The notes under the pieces are model-generated. The model searched no databases and was not told the origin of the DNA. It was given only the letters and a program-made list of their open reading frames with translations. Below are positions 1-11,778 of a stretch of DNA of 64,000 nucleotides, piece by piece. The position numbers and the translations under genes are program-made. Source of the stretch: Cladopsammia gracilis (taxonomy: Eukaryota > Cnidaria > Anthozoa > Scleractinia > Dendrophylliidae); the NCBI GenBank assembly GCA_022457155.1, contig JAJGOT010000418.1, forward strand, positions 340,501-404,500, in the 5' to 3' direction. Numbering within the stretch: position 1 is the stretch's first letter; every line of letters starts with the position of its first letter.

Positions 1-3000
1 TGATCAAGGATACCCGGCGTGAAGATAGAGGACCAATCATGTGTCGAGGAGATAACCATCTGGGTCACGTGTACGCGCTGATAGTGTTGGTAGTGAACCC
101 TGTGTGTAAGTGACCAGGAAAATAGCATGAAAAAGATAGGATGTAAATAAATACAAGCTTTACACTGACTTACACCACCCCCACCCCCCCCCCCCCGCCC
201 CCCCCCCCCCCTCCCCCCTCGCCACTCCCCGTCTCTATCTGCTGAGATATTACAAACTTTATAGAATACCCAAGGTCTAGTTTGTAGGTTTAAAAGGTGG
301 GAGAAGCTCACCACTCACCACAACACTATAATATCTGATCAAGATCTAGACTGAATTTAATTGAATAAGAAACGTGACGTTGAGGCCTCATCTGCTTGAA
401 AATCAAAGGGCTAGAATTGGTTGGATCGTAATATCCTTTGTGCTAATGTCACGACCTCGTTTTCAGGGCCTTTTTCTGTTTCCTACCCCCTTAAATTTAA
501 AACTGGGGTAAATACTCCACTTACCCTACCGCACCTTCACCTACCCTGATACTTGGTATCATACAACTATTGATTAATAAACTTTTCATATCCATTGTTC
601 AATTTTATATCAAGTGGCTCCTGTCATTACCGTCGCACCACCCCCCGTAGTCACAGTAACAAAGGTATATGATTCAGTCACACTGCAATGTGCAGCCAGG
701 GGGTCCCCCGTCCCTACCCTGGAGTGGAGCAAGGATGGAGTTGTGATTTCTACCAACACAACTTCACAGAGTGCCGAAGAGGTGACAGGAGAGCTTGTTA
801 TTCCAAGCTTTGGCCCCTCTGATCAGGGCGTGTACACTTGTTTCTTTAAAAACTACGACAACGGAACTGCGGAGACTTTAACCACTGCAGGTAACAAATT
901 ATTCATCATTAAATTGTCTGAGAAAAACCGCTGTTAATAGAAAATCGCAATGGGATATAAGTTTGACGGTCCAACAAGTAGCATTTTGACAGTTGAAAGC
1001 ATGCAAACTTTCGTCCATTTGACGCTCAACGCTTAACCCTCCGTTGACAAATGACAGTAAAAAATTCCTTCTTTTCTCAGTTGAAGTTTTACCTCATTGA
1101 GACCCTATTTTGCCTCACCTAAAAGTCTTCTTCGTTTACAGCTGGGAATTGTTCTTGCTTAAGGTTGTTCCTCTGATTGAGGAGCTCAAGGAAAGCTAGC
1201 TAAGTACTAAGGAGTTCTCTCTTGACAACATTGCTAACTGTGGAGACCAGACACGAGCTAAGGACCAGGCTGCAGGAAGACGTGGTAACACTGATATCAA
1301 CATCTTGAGCAAATGGATAATATAGTCTATTTTCTCTTGTCGCCTGTCTTAGGTCGGTACGAAGAGGAGCGGCTGGGGGGGGGGGGGGGGGGAAGGGGGC
1401 TGCAGCCCCCCCAGTCGTAAAAAATATAGTACATGTATTATTCGGGCAAAACTGGTCAACGATTTGGGCACCAAAGACACAGTAAAATTACTGAATTATT
1501 TTGTGATTCAATGTCTATTAATTTGTTTTTATTTCGTAACTCACATTACTTGTGAACTTGTGAAGCTCTATACTACATCAATCATGTCATTCATGTGATA
1601 GCTCCATTCAGATGCTAACCGCGTGAGCAGGCATAGAACGGCAAATTTGCACCAGGCCAAAATTTAGTCATAAACTGTTCCTGTTTACTAGTAGTTTTAT
1701 ATCTGTACCATTTTTATTTAATACACTTCATTCTGTAAAGAGTGGAAATGTAACACTTTTTAACCTAACATTTCCATCCATTAACATTACTTCAATATTG
1801 GGTATTTAAATGAAGTTATTTGGAATTTCTTAAATTATTTTCTCCTAAAGCGTACCCAGAATAGTAAAGCCCTTGCTGTACCAGCCAATATTAGAACACT
1901 TTATTAAAATACGTTTCTCGACTTTTTATTTTGATTTTAGAACTTGTTGGCTGCGGAGACCCTGGTGTTCCTGTGCATGGTTATAAGATTGGAAAAAATT
2001 ACTGGGCAGGACAGATGGTCACTTTCACTTGTGACACAGGATACCACTTGGAAGGACCAACAAACAGAATGTGCCTGGAAAATGGAAATTGGAGCGAAGT
2101 TATACCAACTTGTGAGTAGTACCAATATTTTATTCTTCTTTTTATTGAACTTGCCACGCAGCTTACAGTAAATGAAAAAAGTACAAATAACAAAAAGGAA
2201 ATAAAACAACAACAACAAACGTTTTGTGGCATGGGGGACGCAACCGCAGAAGCCGATTACAGAAAAAGAGTAAAAAACGATTAACGATAATAAGAAATTA
2301 ATGATAATCTAATAGAAATTATTATTCCTATTAGATTATTAAAAATATAACAATCAATTAGATCAGAAATGAAGGCTGCTCTTTGTTTGTTTGTTTATTT
2401 TTTCAGGCCACCTTTTGTGCGATAAACCCACTCCACTCGAGAATGGTTACATAATAGGAAATGGATTCTGGGAAGGGAAAAATGTCACTTACAAATGCAA
2501 CAAAGGATATCATCTTCGAGGACCGCTGGTCAGAGTTTGTATTACGACTGGTAACGGCACTAGAAACTGGACCATGGAAGAACCGATATGTGAAGGTGAG
2601 AGTCCTAATTGTCGGAAATGATTTTACTCTTTATTAATTAACTAGATATTCAAAAGTTTATACGGGGGAGGTACTTAGAATAATGTAGAGTAAGACATTT
2701 TGAATGTCTTGTAACTTTTTCTTTTTTCTAAAATGTAGCAGCAAAGAAAAGTGGTAACTATATTTCGATAGACAGGTTTCATTATCCACTGAATAATAAA
2801 ATGCAAGTTTCTTGCAGCCCCTTTTTCAATTTTAAAATAACCTAACAGTTCTGATATTAGTAATTTCAATTTTCTTTGCATCAATTTATAATGGACTTTG
2901 TTGGACCAGCACGATATAATTAATTAATTGATCCAAGATGGCCGCTTTGGTGATTAGTGACATCATGCACTCCTGTTTTATGCAACGTTTTAGTCTTATT

Positions 3001-4303
3001 TATATCACCACATTATTGTTGAAAATTCACAACACAGAAAATACACGATCCCAACAACAAACTGTTGAGAATTGCCGGATGAGGGCTTCCAGGCATAGAA
3101 AAGTACAAACACTTCAAACTAAACGGCAAACAAAAATAATCTTTGATCTTCTATTCTATTTCTCTTGTTTGCATTAGGCTATGTAGCAATGCGTGCGCGT
3201 TTGCTTTTCTGTATTTATTTAATTCAGTATTAAGCTATCCAGTTTGTCCAAAAAAATATTGTTTCATTTTACAGGGCCCGAGTTTGAGCCATCAAAAATC
3301 CTCCTAAACAAAACCGAGTACTGGGAACTTCTAAAAGGTTGGTTGGACCCAGTATCTACACTGCCAGCTAAATGGAAACTGTGTTACCGGGCAACAGACC
3401 ATGGATGGAGTGCCAGTACATTTCATTCTCAGTGCAATAGCCTGGGTCCCTCAGTGACGTTTGTTAGAGTGGGAGAGTATATCTTTGGAGGATACACTGA
3501 TCGAAACTGGCGTAAGTAGTTCTTTAACACGATTTTTAAAAAAAAGGGGAGGAAGGTAGCATAATGTATAAAGCTTTTCAACAGCCGCAGAGCTCCCAAG
3601 GAATAGCTAACTGTAACAGAGGAAAACATCGACGTTGAAAAAGCAGAAAAAAGACTATGTAGTGTTTTGCTTTTTCTGTTTGTAGGCACTAAATGTGGGG
3701 GGCCGCAACCGTGTTACATGTCTGTTTAGAGACTGGAAGCTACCGCGCGACTCACATAGATCTATTCTCTTTGGTCATCGGCCCGCGCGGGAGCTTCCGT
3801 ATCAATACTTTGTTGTGTTATATGCTCTTTGTATTGCATACGTTTTCTTGTCTATCTTTTGCGTATAATATCGCGGCCTTTAACGTACCGCATAGTAATA
3901 TCTTTAATTATATCTGTTTGCCGAATTTGTAGTGTTTATTTTTCCTTATTATGCGAATAATTTTGTTTCAGATTCTGGCGGCTCCTACTCTGACTCCGCC
4001 CACAGCTTCTTATTTTCATTTAAAAACCGAGATGGACTGGAACCCTTTATGCTTCACATAAAAAAGACTGAAAAAGCCATATATGGAAACGGCGGTAATG
4101 GTCCAACATTCGGTGGTGGTCATGATATTAAAATAGTCGATGGCGCAGGTTCCAACACTAACTCCTACACTAATTTGGGCCACAGTTATGTGCAAGCAGA
4201 GGGGTACAAATATGGCTCAAGCGACACGCAAAACCTGCTTGCGGGAACCTACAAGTTCCAACCGCACGAGGTGGAAGTGTTTTATCAGACTTACAAAAAC
4301 TGA
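1..4303 (+). CDS. Ig-sushi-TLDc modular protein, copy A (5' end off window)
   Basis: 3' part of a multi-exon gene. Coding exons are 1-105 (end of an Ig domain, ending near the GHVYALIVLVV strand), 615-890 (a complete Ig domain with TLQC...WSKDG...DQGVYTC), 1941-2111 (sushi/CCP 1), 2407-2595 (sushi/CCP 2), 3275-3511 (first half of TLDc) and 3972-4303 (second half of TLDc, stop TGA). All introns seen are GT-AG and phase 1, so each extracellular domain sits on its own exon. Every exon except sushi 2 (12 bp longer) has the same length as its counterpart in the complete paralogue at 17260-24876, and some stretches are nearly identical, so this is a tandem duplicate. TLDc domains are best known from intracellular OXR1/TBC1D24-type proteins and from extracellular invertebrate proteins. 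Here the TLDc follows Ig and sushi domains, so it should be extracellular. No frameshift or stop is visible in the exons, so the copy looks functional. Its anchor and collagen exons would lie left of the window. Confidence 0.88.
178..219. repeat. Poly-C tract
   Basis: About 40 bases of almost pure C, with single G/T interruptions, inside the first visible intron of copy A. The opposite strand is a long G run that could form G-quadruplexes. Tract length is prone to assembly error. Confidence 0.9.
1375..1399. repeat. Poly-G tract in intron
   Basis: A run of about 18 G followed by AA and five more G, in the intron between the Ig and sushi-1 exons of copy A. It sits beside a GC-rich stretch ending in CAGCCCCCCCAG. 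No coding evidence. Confidence 0.85.
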
Positions 4304-5200
4304 TATTATTTTACTCATTTACTCATGCCCGTTTTCAAATGTAACCCTTTAAATTTCCCCCATTTTCAAGCCAAAATGGCAAAAACTCTATGCGCTTTTT
4401 TAAGAATAGCAGATAAACCCTAGCCATTGCCAGACCAAAACTGTTAAATTGTATTCACGGAGTAAGTATTGAGCCAAAATGGAAACTGTGTGTAAAAATT
4501 ACATCATTATTATGGGCTTACAGACGAGTTTAGGGTCAATTAGAATAAGATTTTTAATTAATGTTTCTCAGAGCTACCGTGAAATAGCTTAGATTTTGTC
4601 ATAAAATATCTTTTTCTATTCTCGTTTGGTATGGGGAAAGCCATCAATAATGACGGTTTATAAACCTTGAACCCCAAGCAACAACTTGGACAATATGGCT
4701 GGAAGTGTATTGATAAGATATTATTTTTTTGGTAGCGTTCCTTTTTACCAATCTTAATCCTATGCTGTGATCGAAAATTAAAAGTCGATTTTCTGTTCCA
4801 CTGAGGACAATGCCGCAATCTTTGACAGCAATGTAAACTTGGAATCTGGTTTCAGGTTTTTTGTTTCATTTGGTGACTAGCTAAGAACACATGGTCGTTA
4901 AAAACAAACACATAGACAAAGGCCCTTCGCAGTGGGGCCTTAAGATAATAAAGAGAGCAGACCGATCTTTTTTTCGGTTTCCAACTGACATAGAAGTTCA
5001 AGTAATCCGGATTACCTAAATTTGAAACTGATTGTCTAAAAGGAACACTCCCTTTATTAGCTGTGTTAAAAGTATTCATTTTAATCGACGCGAGAGACCG
5101 ATTATACATTTAATCAAATTGAATGCTTTTCTTAGAATAAACAGTGCTAAAATAAAGTTATCTTCATAAAAATGTGCGTTACTTATTAAGTCTTTTACCG
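4304..5200. other. 3' flank of copy A, no gene seen
   Basis: Moderately AT-rich sequence after the copy A stop codon; it should include the 3' UTR. Short antisense open frames (near 4558-4818 and 4852-5109) have no recognisable domain and are treated as chance. Confidence 0.6.
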
Positions 5201-5267
5201 CCTCCTGGTTAGCTCAGTTGATAGAGCACCGGTCTGCAGAGCGGGAGGTCTCGGGTTCGAACCCCGG

Positions 5268-5302
<35 letters not shown>

Positions 5303-5548
5303 TTGAAGCTGCTGCCTTTGCTATGACATCGGCAAATGGTTAGACCTTCACGTGGCTCGGATGACCACGTAGAAATGGCGGTCCCGTCTTCCATGGGGAC
5401 GTAAAAGAACCACTGAGGACGTAACAAACCCTGGCTGTGACCACCCTCAGTGTCACTTGTTCATGGGTGGGGTAGGTCTGATTGATTGTGAAGCGCATTT
5501 GAATATGTATATAGAATTTGCGCTATACTAATGCTTAATTTTTTTTTA
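5201..5548 (+). mobile_element. tRNA-derived SINE
   Basis: The head (5201-5275) resembles a tRNA. It has a box A-like TTAGCTCAGTTGATAGAGC, an anticodon loop with GCA in position (Cys-like), a perfect box B GGTTCGAACCC, and a near-CCA end. The acceptor stem pairs poorly and the sequence continues into about 270 bases of unrelated body ending in a T-rich tail. It is therefore a RNA polymerase III SINE rather than a working tRNA gene. Insertion boundaries are approximate. Confidence 0.75.
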
Positions 5549-6238
5549 AAAGTGCCATTTCGATCACATTTTTTGAATTTGTTGTTTTTGCTTGAAGGTA
5601 TATACGTACCAGGACAAACCGTTTTTAGATCCGAACGCGGAAACGTCGTATTTTTTTACTATAATATATTTCGTATTTTCCCAGCTGCGTAACAAGAAAA
5701 GCGACTCAAATTCGACAACAATGGGTATTTTATTCTTGATCGCCTATGCCCATCGTTTGTTCTATTAACTATGTGCCCATTTAAGGGCAAAAGCGATCAA
5801 CAGTGAAACAATGACTTTTAACACTTGAGGAAAATTTAAACTTTCAGAATAATACTCTCAACATCTCCATGGAAATTTGGATCATCGGCGGGAACGAGAT
5901 TAGGAGCAATTTACCCATGGAGGAGAGACAGAGTTTTAACTGACACGACAAAACTAACAACGCTGCGGTGGGTGGTGAGCGACAGTTTGTCAGCAATGCA
6001 TACAAATTGATCTAACAACTCCCTTGTTTGTATTATAAACAAGAGATTATTATAATTAATAATTAATAATAAAATAATAATAACAATAATAATAATAATA
6101 ACAATCGAATATTTATGCAGGATAACCCTTCAGTACTATGGTACTGTTATCAACGGGGTCCTGCTAACTAAAAAGGTATACATAAAAGGGAAATCATGTA
6201 CGAAGTTACAAAGTAAATAAGAAAACTCAAGTTAAAAA
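5549..6238. other. Intergenic, AT-rich, with (ATA)n microsatellite
   Basis: No gene recognised. A simple TAA/ATA-rich microsatellite with interruptions occupies about 6046-6105. The rest holds no clear element. Confidence 0.6.
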
Positions 6239-6510
6239 CTTTAAAAACTCAATAAAACCTTATAAGTAGCACTTTCTTAAATAATATTCTAGAGTCAATG
6301 TTTCTAAAACTTAAAGGTAGCGAATTAAAAATCGATGCACCTAAAACATAAAAATTACGGCGTGCGAAATAAAGTTTGATCTTGGGAAGATTTACTGTTT
6401 TTCCGTTGTTTCTAATGTTTGCATTGTGATTTAATCGTTCGAAGTAATTTTTTAACGGCGTGAGAACAAACAGCCCCTTGAAGGCAGTCAAAGACAAGAG
6501 AGCACGCCCT
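6239..6510 (-). pseudogene. LINE reverse transcriptase C-terminal remnant
   Basis: An open frame at 6249-6497 reads like the very end of a CR1/RTE-type non-LTR reverse transcriptase. It has an RNNGKTVNLPKIK-type stretch, then a YVLGASIFNSLPLSFRN block corresponding to the common G-x-x-x-W-N-S-L-P ending, and a final LFKK. Only the last ~80 residues remain and the W is changed, so this is a dead 5'-truncated copy. The family assignment rests on this ending alone. Confidence 0.6.
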
Positions 6511-7999
6511 AAAAGTAAAGTTGTGGATTGATATGAAAACGCGCTTCGTTCTGCTGAATTTTAATTCATTCAAATCTTGTGCCGCGTAAATAATTGTTCA
6601 GGTTTTAAATGTGTTTAAGCATTATTCGCTGACATCATGCCTGAATGTTTATTTTGCGAGGTTAACGGCCTGAAAGGCTGCTACGTTCATCGCATTCTCG
6701 ACACCAGAGCCCTTTTCTTTTGCGCGTGACCTTCGGTCGCGCGCGCGGCCAAAACTGGTCGAGGGCCCTGGAGTCGAGAATGTCGGTGTCCGACGAAAGC
6801 TTGAGAGTTAAAACATACAATCACAGTAGCGTATGGCCTATTATCATTATTTTATTTCAGAAAAGAATGTAAATAACATAACGAACACGCGTTTTATGTC
6901 TTTTAGAAAGTTGATAGTTAGCTGTTGTGTGACAAAGAGTGCTTGTGCCACAGTTAGTGTTTTAAGGTATATTTTCTCTGGGGAGCTCGCACACAATGCC
7001 CCTCTATTCCTAATTAGATATATGCGCCGTGCAGTATGTGGCCCAAGGGGACGTATGACGTAGCCATATACTTTGTGTTCAGTATAAAGTGCTCGTCTTA
7101 CGCCAAAATTTCCCTCAGTCTTTTCGAAAGGGACGACCGTCACATAGCTTCGCCCACCCTCCTCCCGGCAGCGATGAACCACTCTTCTCCCCTGGGAGCT
7201 ACCCGCTCCCAATCGCCTCGGGCTGATTCTCCCCATATCTCATCACAGCCCGGGCATTGTTTGCCGGGGATCCCAGTGAAAATATATTACTATTTTTAGT
7301 TGCCCGCAATCTCGTTCCCAGAGGCCGCGTTCCATTTGGTCAGCACCAAGGTTTCGGTCTCCGCTGATCTGAAACGTGCGGGCTCTGGGGACGAGATTAA
7401 GTTGAGGCATTTTCTGTTATTTTTAATCGGCTCATGTATTTGACCTGATGAACTGAGGCTCTGTGTCAGTCATGGACACAAGCTTGCCAGTTATTGATTT
7501 GTGATCACACTGATAATGTCCTGACACTGTCGTCAATCATAATCATGCGTGCACGGAAAATCACCTTTTGCTCGGCTTATGAGTTGAAACTCTTTTAATC
7601 CCAAAAGCATCAGGCTAATCTGCAAACACGTCAAATTTTAGAAGTGCTATATATATATTAGTTATTAGAGATAACTTGTTCGCATGTTAGTTTTCGCTTC
7701 GCGTTTGCTGCGGAATCGAATGGTAAGTTTACCAAGTGAAACAAAAATAGAGCCTGATCGCAGGCAGAAGCTAATTTTAAAGAACATTATTAATCTGCAA
7801 GTGACTAGTTGTAATATTATTCGTGAAAACGATGACAGTGGACTTTCCGGATTGAAATAAGAATGAATAAAACTGAAGGCTGTATGCATGAAAACATCTG
7901 AATTTGACAAATCCAAAAAACACGTTTTGTCTTATTTTTGTATCATTGCGCAGTAAAATTTTGTGCGTATGTCTTTTTTTTTCGGCAAATCATTGCAAA
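6511..7999. other. Intergenic, no gene seen
   Basis: No supported coding region. Overlapping open frames on both strands around 6847-7299 lack any domain and are mutual shadows. A small TIR element (7308-7398) is listed separately. Confidence 0.5.
7308..7398. mobile_element. Short MITE-like inverted repeat
   Basis: The left end AATCTCGTTCCCAGA and the right end TCTGGGGACGAGATT are inverted copies with one mismatch, 91 bp apart. The same CTCGTTCCCAGGG word heads the much larger TIR element at 44156-45153, so the two may be related. No clear target duplication. Confidence 0.55.
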
Positions 8000-8155
8000 C
8001 GTCACCTTTCTTTTAATTAATTATTGTATTTAGTATTTTAATTATAATTATTTTAGATGTAAATAGTTCTTAATGTAATATAGTGCACGAACCCACAAGC
8101 TTTTTAGCTTTAACACGCATCGTGTTTAAATAAAGGTTACTTACTTACTTACTTC
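8000..8155 (+). mobile_element. LINE 3' tail with (TTAC)n
   Basis: Sequence ending in AAATAAAGG followed by four TTAC units, the typical end of a 5'-truncated non-LTR element that terminates in a short tandem repeat instead of poly-A. Nothing coding remains. Confidence 0.5.
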
Positions 8156-8814
8156 AAAAACAAAGATCAATGAGCCAATGAGGAGAGTAATGGAAAAGTG
8201 GTGACGAAGGGAAAATGAAAGTGTTGGTTATAAAAGCACTTCTACATTTATATCATCACCCCCTGGAGGTACACCTTTATATAAGCTTAATAGGTAGGGT
8301 GTGCAACCCAAGGTATGTTCAGCCCCTGTGAAGAAAGGATTTGGTTTTTAGTCGTTTTGGTCTCAATATAACTTTTTTAATAATTTTGTTATGGCTGTAG
8401 TTATGATTTATCTACTATTATAAGATTGGATAAAGAGTTTTGCCAGTTTACTTTGAGGACTAAAACTTTCAAGAGTTAGGTCTTGAAAAGAGAAGGGAAA
8501 ATGACATATTTCGATCTGAAAACGAGTTTGTATTTCAAGAAGCGGTCCGCGCACCCTACCGGCGTTGATCCCAAAGTGTGTGATTTTTTAACGCCTTACT
8601 TACAAAAATGGTATACAATTTGCAACTTTGGCCTGAAAATGGGTATGGGTTGTTGTTGGTATTTTTGGCTCAAATGAAAGGCCCCTATAAAAGCCAACTC
8701 GTAAATACGAAGTACTCTAATTTAATTTATTACAGCTTCACTCCACTAAATTAAAAAATAGATAATAAATTGAATTTATCACTACTATAAAGAAAAGTTG
8801 TGGAGAAGGGGACA
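8156..8814. other. Intergenic, nothing recognised
   Basis: AT-rich sequence with no supported gene or well-defined repeat boundary. Confidence 0.5.
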
Positions 8815-8990
8815 ACCAAAAGCGCTACTAATTAAGGTGTAAGAAAAGTATATACAAATATATAATAAGTCTTCATAATATCCTTAATAAAACTTAAAAC
8901 ATTCCTTTTAAAAGCTACAATACTATTTAATTCTCTCATATGATTAGGTAAACAATTCAAAACTTCGAATTCATAACTCATTTTCAATAA
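8815..8990 (-). pseudogene. LINE reverse transcriptase C-terminal remnant
   Basis: The minus strand reads N-C-L-P-N-H-M-R-E-L-N-S then IVAFKRNVLSFIKD, matching the N-x-L-P...L..FK ending of CR1-like reverse transcriptases. The tryptophan and everything upstream are lost or replaced by the duplicated segment that begins near here. Dead fragment. Confidence 0.5.
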
Positions 8991-9048
8991 AACTTATAAT
9001 AACTATAATTTACAACAGAACTATTGAGAGTTTTGGTATGATTTAGAT

Positions 9049-9561
9049 GTTTAAGAATAAAAATCAGCGAAAAAAAGTTCAACACAACGTTTCGATGTCG
9101 CCATGACATCATTGTCAAGTGAGAAAATAAAAATTCAAACTGACTTAATATATGTGGTGTAAGGTGATAAACTTAACAATAGGTAACATATTTAGTAAAG
9201 TGTGTGTGCATGGTAAGTATGTTAAACAAATAGTTTTGCGCGGATGGAGTCCGATAGTGTGTGTTCAGGCTAGGCCTCTTCTTCTTAATGAACAGCATCT
9301 CATAAATTAAGCAGTCCAATTTTCCGTTGTATTTCTTGAGAACGGAAAAGTTACTGGTGAGATTGCCGATGGCTTTGATGCCGTGGTCGTTCTTGAGATG
9401 TTTTCCAATTGCTGAGAAACGGTGTTCGTCAATACGTTGGTGGAAATGCCGGCTGGTGTAGGTCGTGTAGCCGACATACTCTGCATCGCACAGATCACAT
9501 TGATAATTATACACCATGAATTGTTGGTTAATTAACAATGATGTCATGGCGACTTTTAGAT
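9049..9561 (-). mobile_element. Penelope-like element insertion 1 (truncated)
   Basis: Bracketed by a 7-bp direct repeat TTTAGAT (9042-9048 and 9555-9561). The insert is absent from the paralogous segment near 15165, which keeps a single TTTAGAT, so the breakpoints are defined by sequence. The ends carry a perfect 19-base inverted repeat (9097-9115, GTCGCCATGACATCATTGT, against 9535-9553). Inverted terminal copies are typical of Penelope-like elements. The coding remnant is a GIY-YIG domain on the minus strand. Confidence 0.75.
9173..9517 (-). pseudogene. GIY-YIG endonuclease remnant of Penelope-like element
   Basis: Open frame with VYNYQCDLCDAEYVGYT, then an R...H..RIDEH block, KHLKNDH, and YEMLFIKKKRPSLNT. 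This is the Cys-containing GIY-YIG domain plus tail found at the C terminus of Penelope-like reverse transcriptases, where it makes the target nick. The upstream reverse transcriptase is missing. The frame extends to 9601, but residues upstream of about 9554 come from flanking DNA, so M at 9515-9517 is only a convenient boundary. Not expected to be active. Confidence 0.7.
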
Positions 9562-10630
9562 ATTTCCTGAAAATAATTAGCGCTGAGAAGGCTTTAACCA
9601 CAATATGTCATTAACCTAAGACAAATGTAAGTGTGGTGAACAATTAAAATTAAAAGAAACTTACAACGGTAAGCGTTCCATAACAAAACCCCGTAGGCTT
9701 AAGCCCTTCAGCTAAACTTTTAATAGCTGTACATGAACCACGAGTTAGACCAAACTTACTATCAAAAACTTTGCATTTCACTGGCGGATATAGACTGGTC
9801 TATACATATGAGTTAGAGACTTGGAGTAAGAAAACTGTTTGCCAGTTCGGACCTTATCTTGTTCTTTGACTTCTTTGCAATAATGATCCATATCTGCAGC
9901 GTTGGATAAGATAGAACAAAACCGGATGTATTTACAACTAGAAATACGTGTCTCGCAGAACCTCGCGAAGCTCGGGGGAGGATGCACTGCAAAATTTTAG
10001 CGATGTGGGCCTTTTTGAGTTTGTGAGTGCTATCTCCCAAAATTAACCTGTTCCCTTTACATACTTCTGTAGCTGTTGTTCTGTGTACTGTGTATCAAAT
10101 AATTGCTAATTCAATTCACTATTCGCTTGAATGGTTGAGATTGCAGGAGTTAATAGGATACAGGTCATGAGAATTACGAAATTGATTACAAAAGTTATAC
10201 ATGAATATTCAAGATGAAGCAACATATTCTTTGCAAATATCATAAGCAATGTATGCGAGAAAATCAAAAATGATCAATTTACAGCATGTACTAAGACAAT
10301 AGTTTCCAGTGTTTGAGTACTAATTTTTTATATTGAAAAATATCCTCTTATGATCTGCATGTCAGTTGTTCAGCTACTTGAAATCTTTTTTTTTTTTGCA
10401 AAAGGTAGCTTAAAGAATAATTTATGGAGGGTTGTATATAAGCTTAAGATTGCTTGCCTTTAAATGTAGGTTGTTTCAATTGAAGAGCATTAAAGAGCGG
10501 ATTAAAGTGCGGTGATTTGAGCTAGATTTCTTAATCGTTCTTCTTCTTTGAGCCTTTCCTGTAATCAGTGTTTGCTCTCGTTGCGTCTATAAACAGAATC
10601 ATTTTGTCTAACACTTTCAGTCGGGGTCGC

Positions 10631-10812
10631 CTCTTCTGATCGGTTTCGTTCAGAATTCTAATGGAGGCATTTGGTCAGGCTGTTCGAAGTCTTTGTAATC
10701 GATGCTGTCGTTGTTTCTTCGTTGCTCGATCGCGTTGAATTTCAAGTCGCCGTTCTCGCTCCAGCGGAGTTTCGGTGGTTAATCTTCCCGAGAAAGGATT
10801 TCAAGCCACTTG
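10631..10812 (+). repeat. Direct repeat, left copy
   Basis: About 180 bp from CTCTTCTGATCGGTTTCG to GCCACTTG. Repeated in the same orientation at 11603-11778 with a few substitutions and a small indel. Function unknown. Confidence 0.85.
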
Positions 10813-11602
10813 TTCAATCCAGCGTTGTTGTATTTGCTGTTCTTTTTCATTTGCATCAGAAATTGGTCGTGTTTCACCGAGAGCAGGGGTGGGGGGGGGG
10901 GGGGAGCCTATCCCATGATGCAACGCAACGAGTTACCGGCGACATTCACGGAAGCGAATAAACAAACTTTTTGTAAAATCTCATATTTCGGTGATTTTGC
11001 CGGTAGTCTCATTTTATGGTTTTAATTATGGGAGACTTGGGAATCAGAGAATATAGTTCGTTGGTAACAGAAAAGAACTACAATGCAAGAATTTCATTTG
11101 TATTTCTAAGTTTAATCCTCGTTTCTCGTCCTTAGAAAATATCATTTTCCGCTCGCAGGAAAATGGCGATCATCCCCGAAAATACCAGGAAAGTGCAGTT
11201 TTACCTCCCTTATAATCGAAGCACCACTAGCATTTTAACATTAATAACGTATTCCTTAATATCATAACGACTTAAAAAACATCAGATCCCTCCAGGTTTT
11301 TCAAGCTGAATAAAACCATCAAAGTGTGGGTTCTTTCAGTCAATGCTTTGAATTGACGGCGAGCTGATTTAGGAAATTCGCGCACGTTTGCAGAGTTGAA
11401 TATGAAAATTCTTTGAGGAATAAAACGAATTTAGACCGAAGCAAGTTCAAGTAAATGAGTATAAAAAGGGTTACATTGTATTTCCAAAAGCCGTCTTGAA
11501 CAAAGGATAGCGGAAAAAATCTCGGTAAATGCATCAGTGCTGAAAGCTCAAATCAGTACAAAACACGCAGCAAAATTAAATATATGCGCGCGCTATATCG
11601 CG

Positions 11603-11778
11603 CTCTTCTGATCGGTTTCGTTCAGAATTCTAATGGAGGCATTTGGTCAGGCTGTTCGAAGTCTTTGTAATCGATGCTGTCGTTGTTTCTCCGTTGCTCA
11701 ATCACGTTGAATTTCAAGTCGCCGTTCTCGCTTCGTTTCGGTGGTTAATCTTCTCGAGAAAGGATTTCCAGCCACTTG
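11603..11778 (+). repeat. Direct repeat, right copy
   Basis: Second copy of the block at 10631-10812, 972 bp downstream. It lacks a few bases near the TTCGTTTCGG region. Confidence 0.85.

Noticed and set aside
2938..3177. 79-codon frame in copy A intron
   Set aside because: Lies wholly between the sushi-2 and TLDc exons, no domain, no equivalent in copy B.
5203..5275. Functional tRNA-Cys (GCA) gene
   Set aside because: Box A, box B and a GCA loop are present but the acceptor stem and part of the anticodon stem do not pair, and a SINE-like body follows directly.
6847..7236. 129-codon minus-strand open frame
   Set aside because: No recognisable domain, overlapped by frames on the other strand, biased composition and in a repeat-rich intergenic area.
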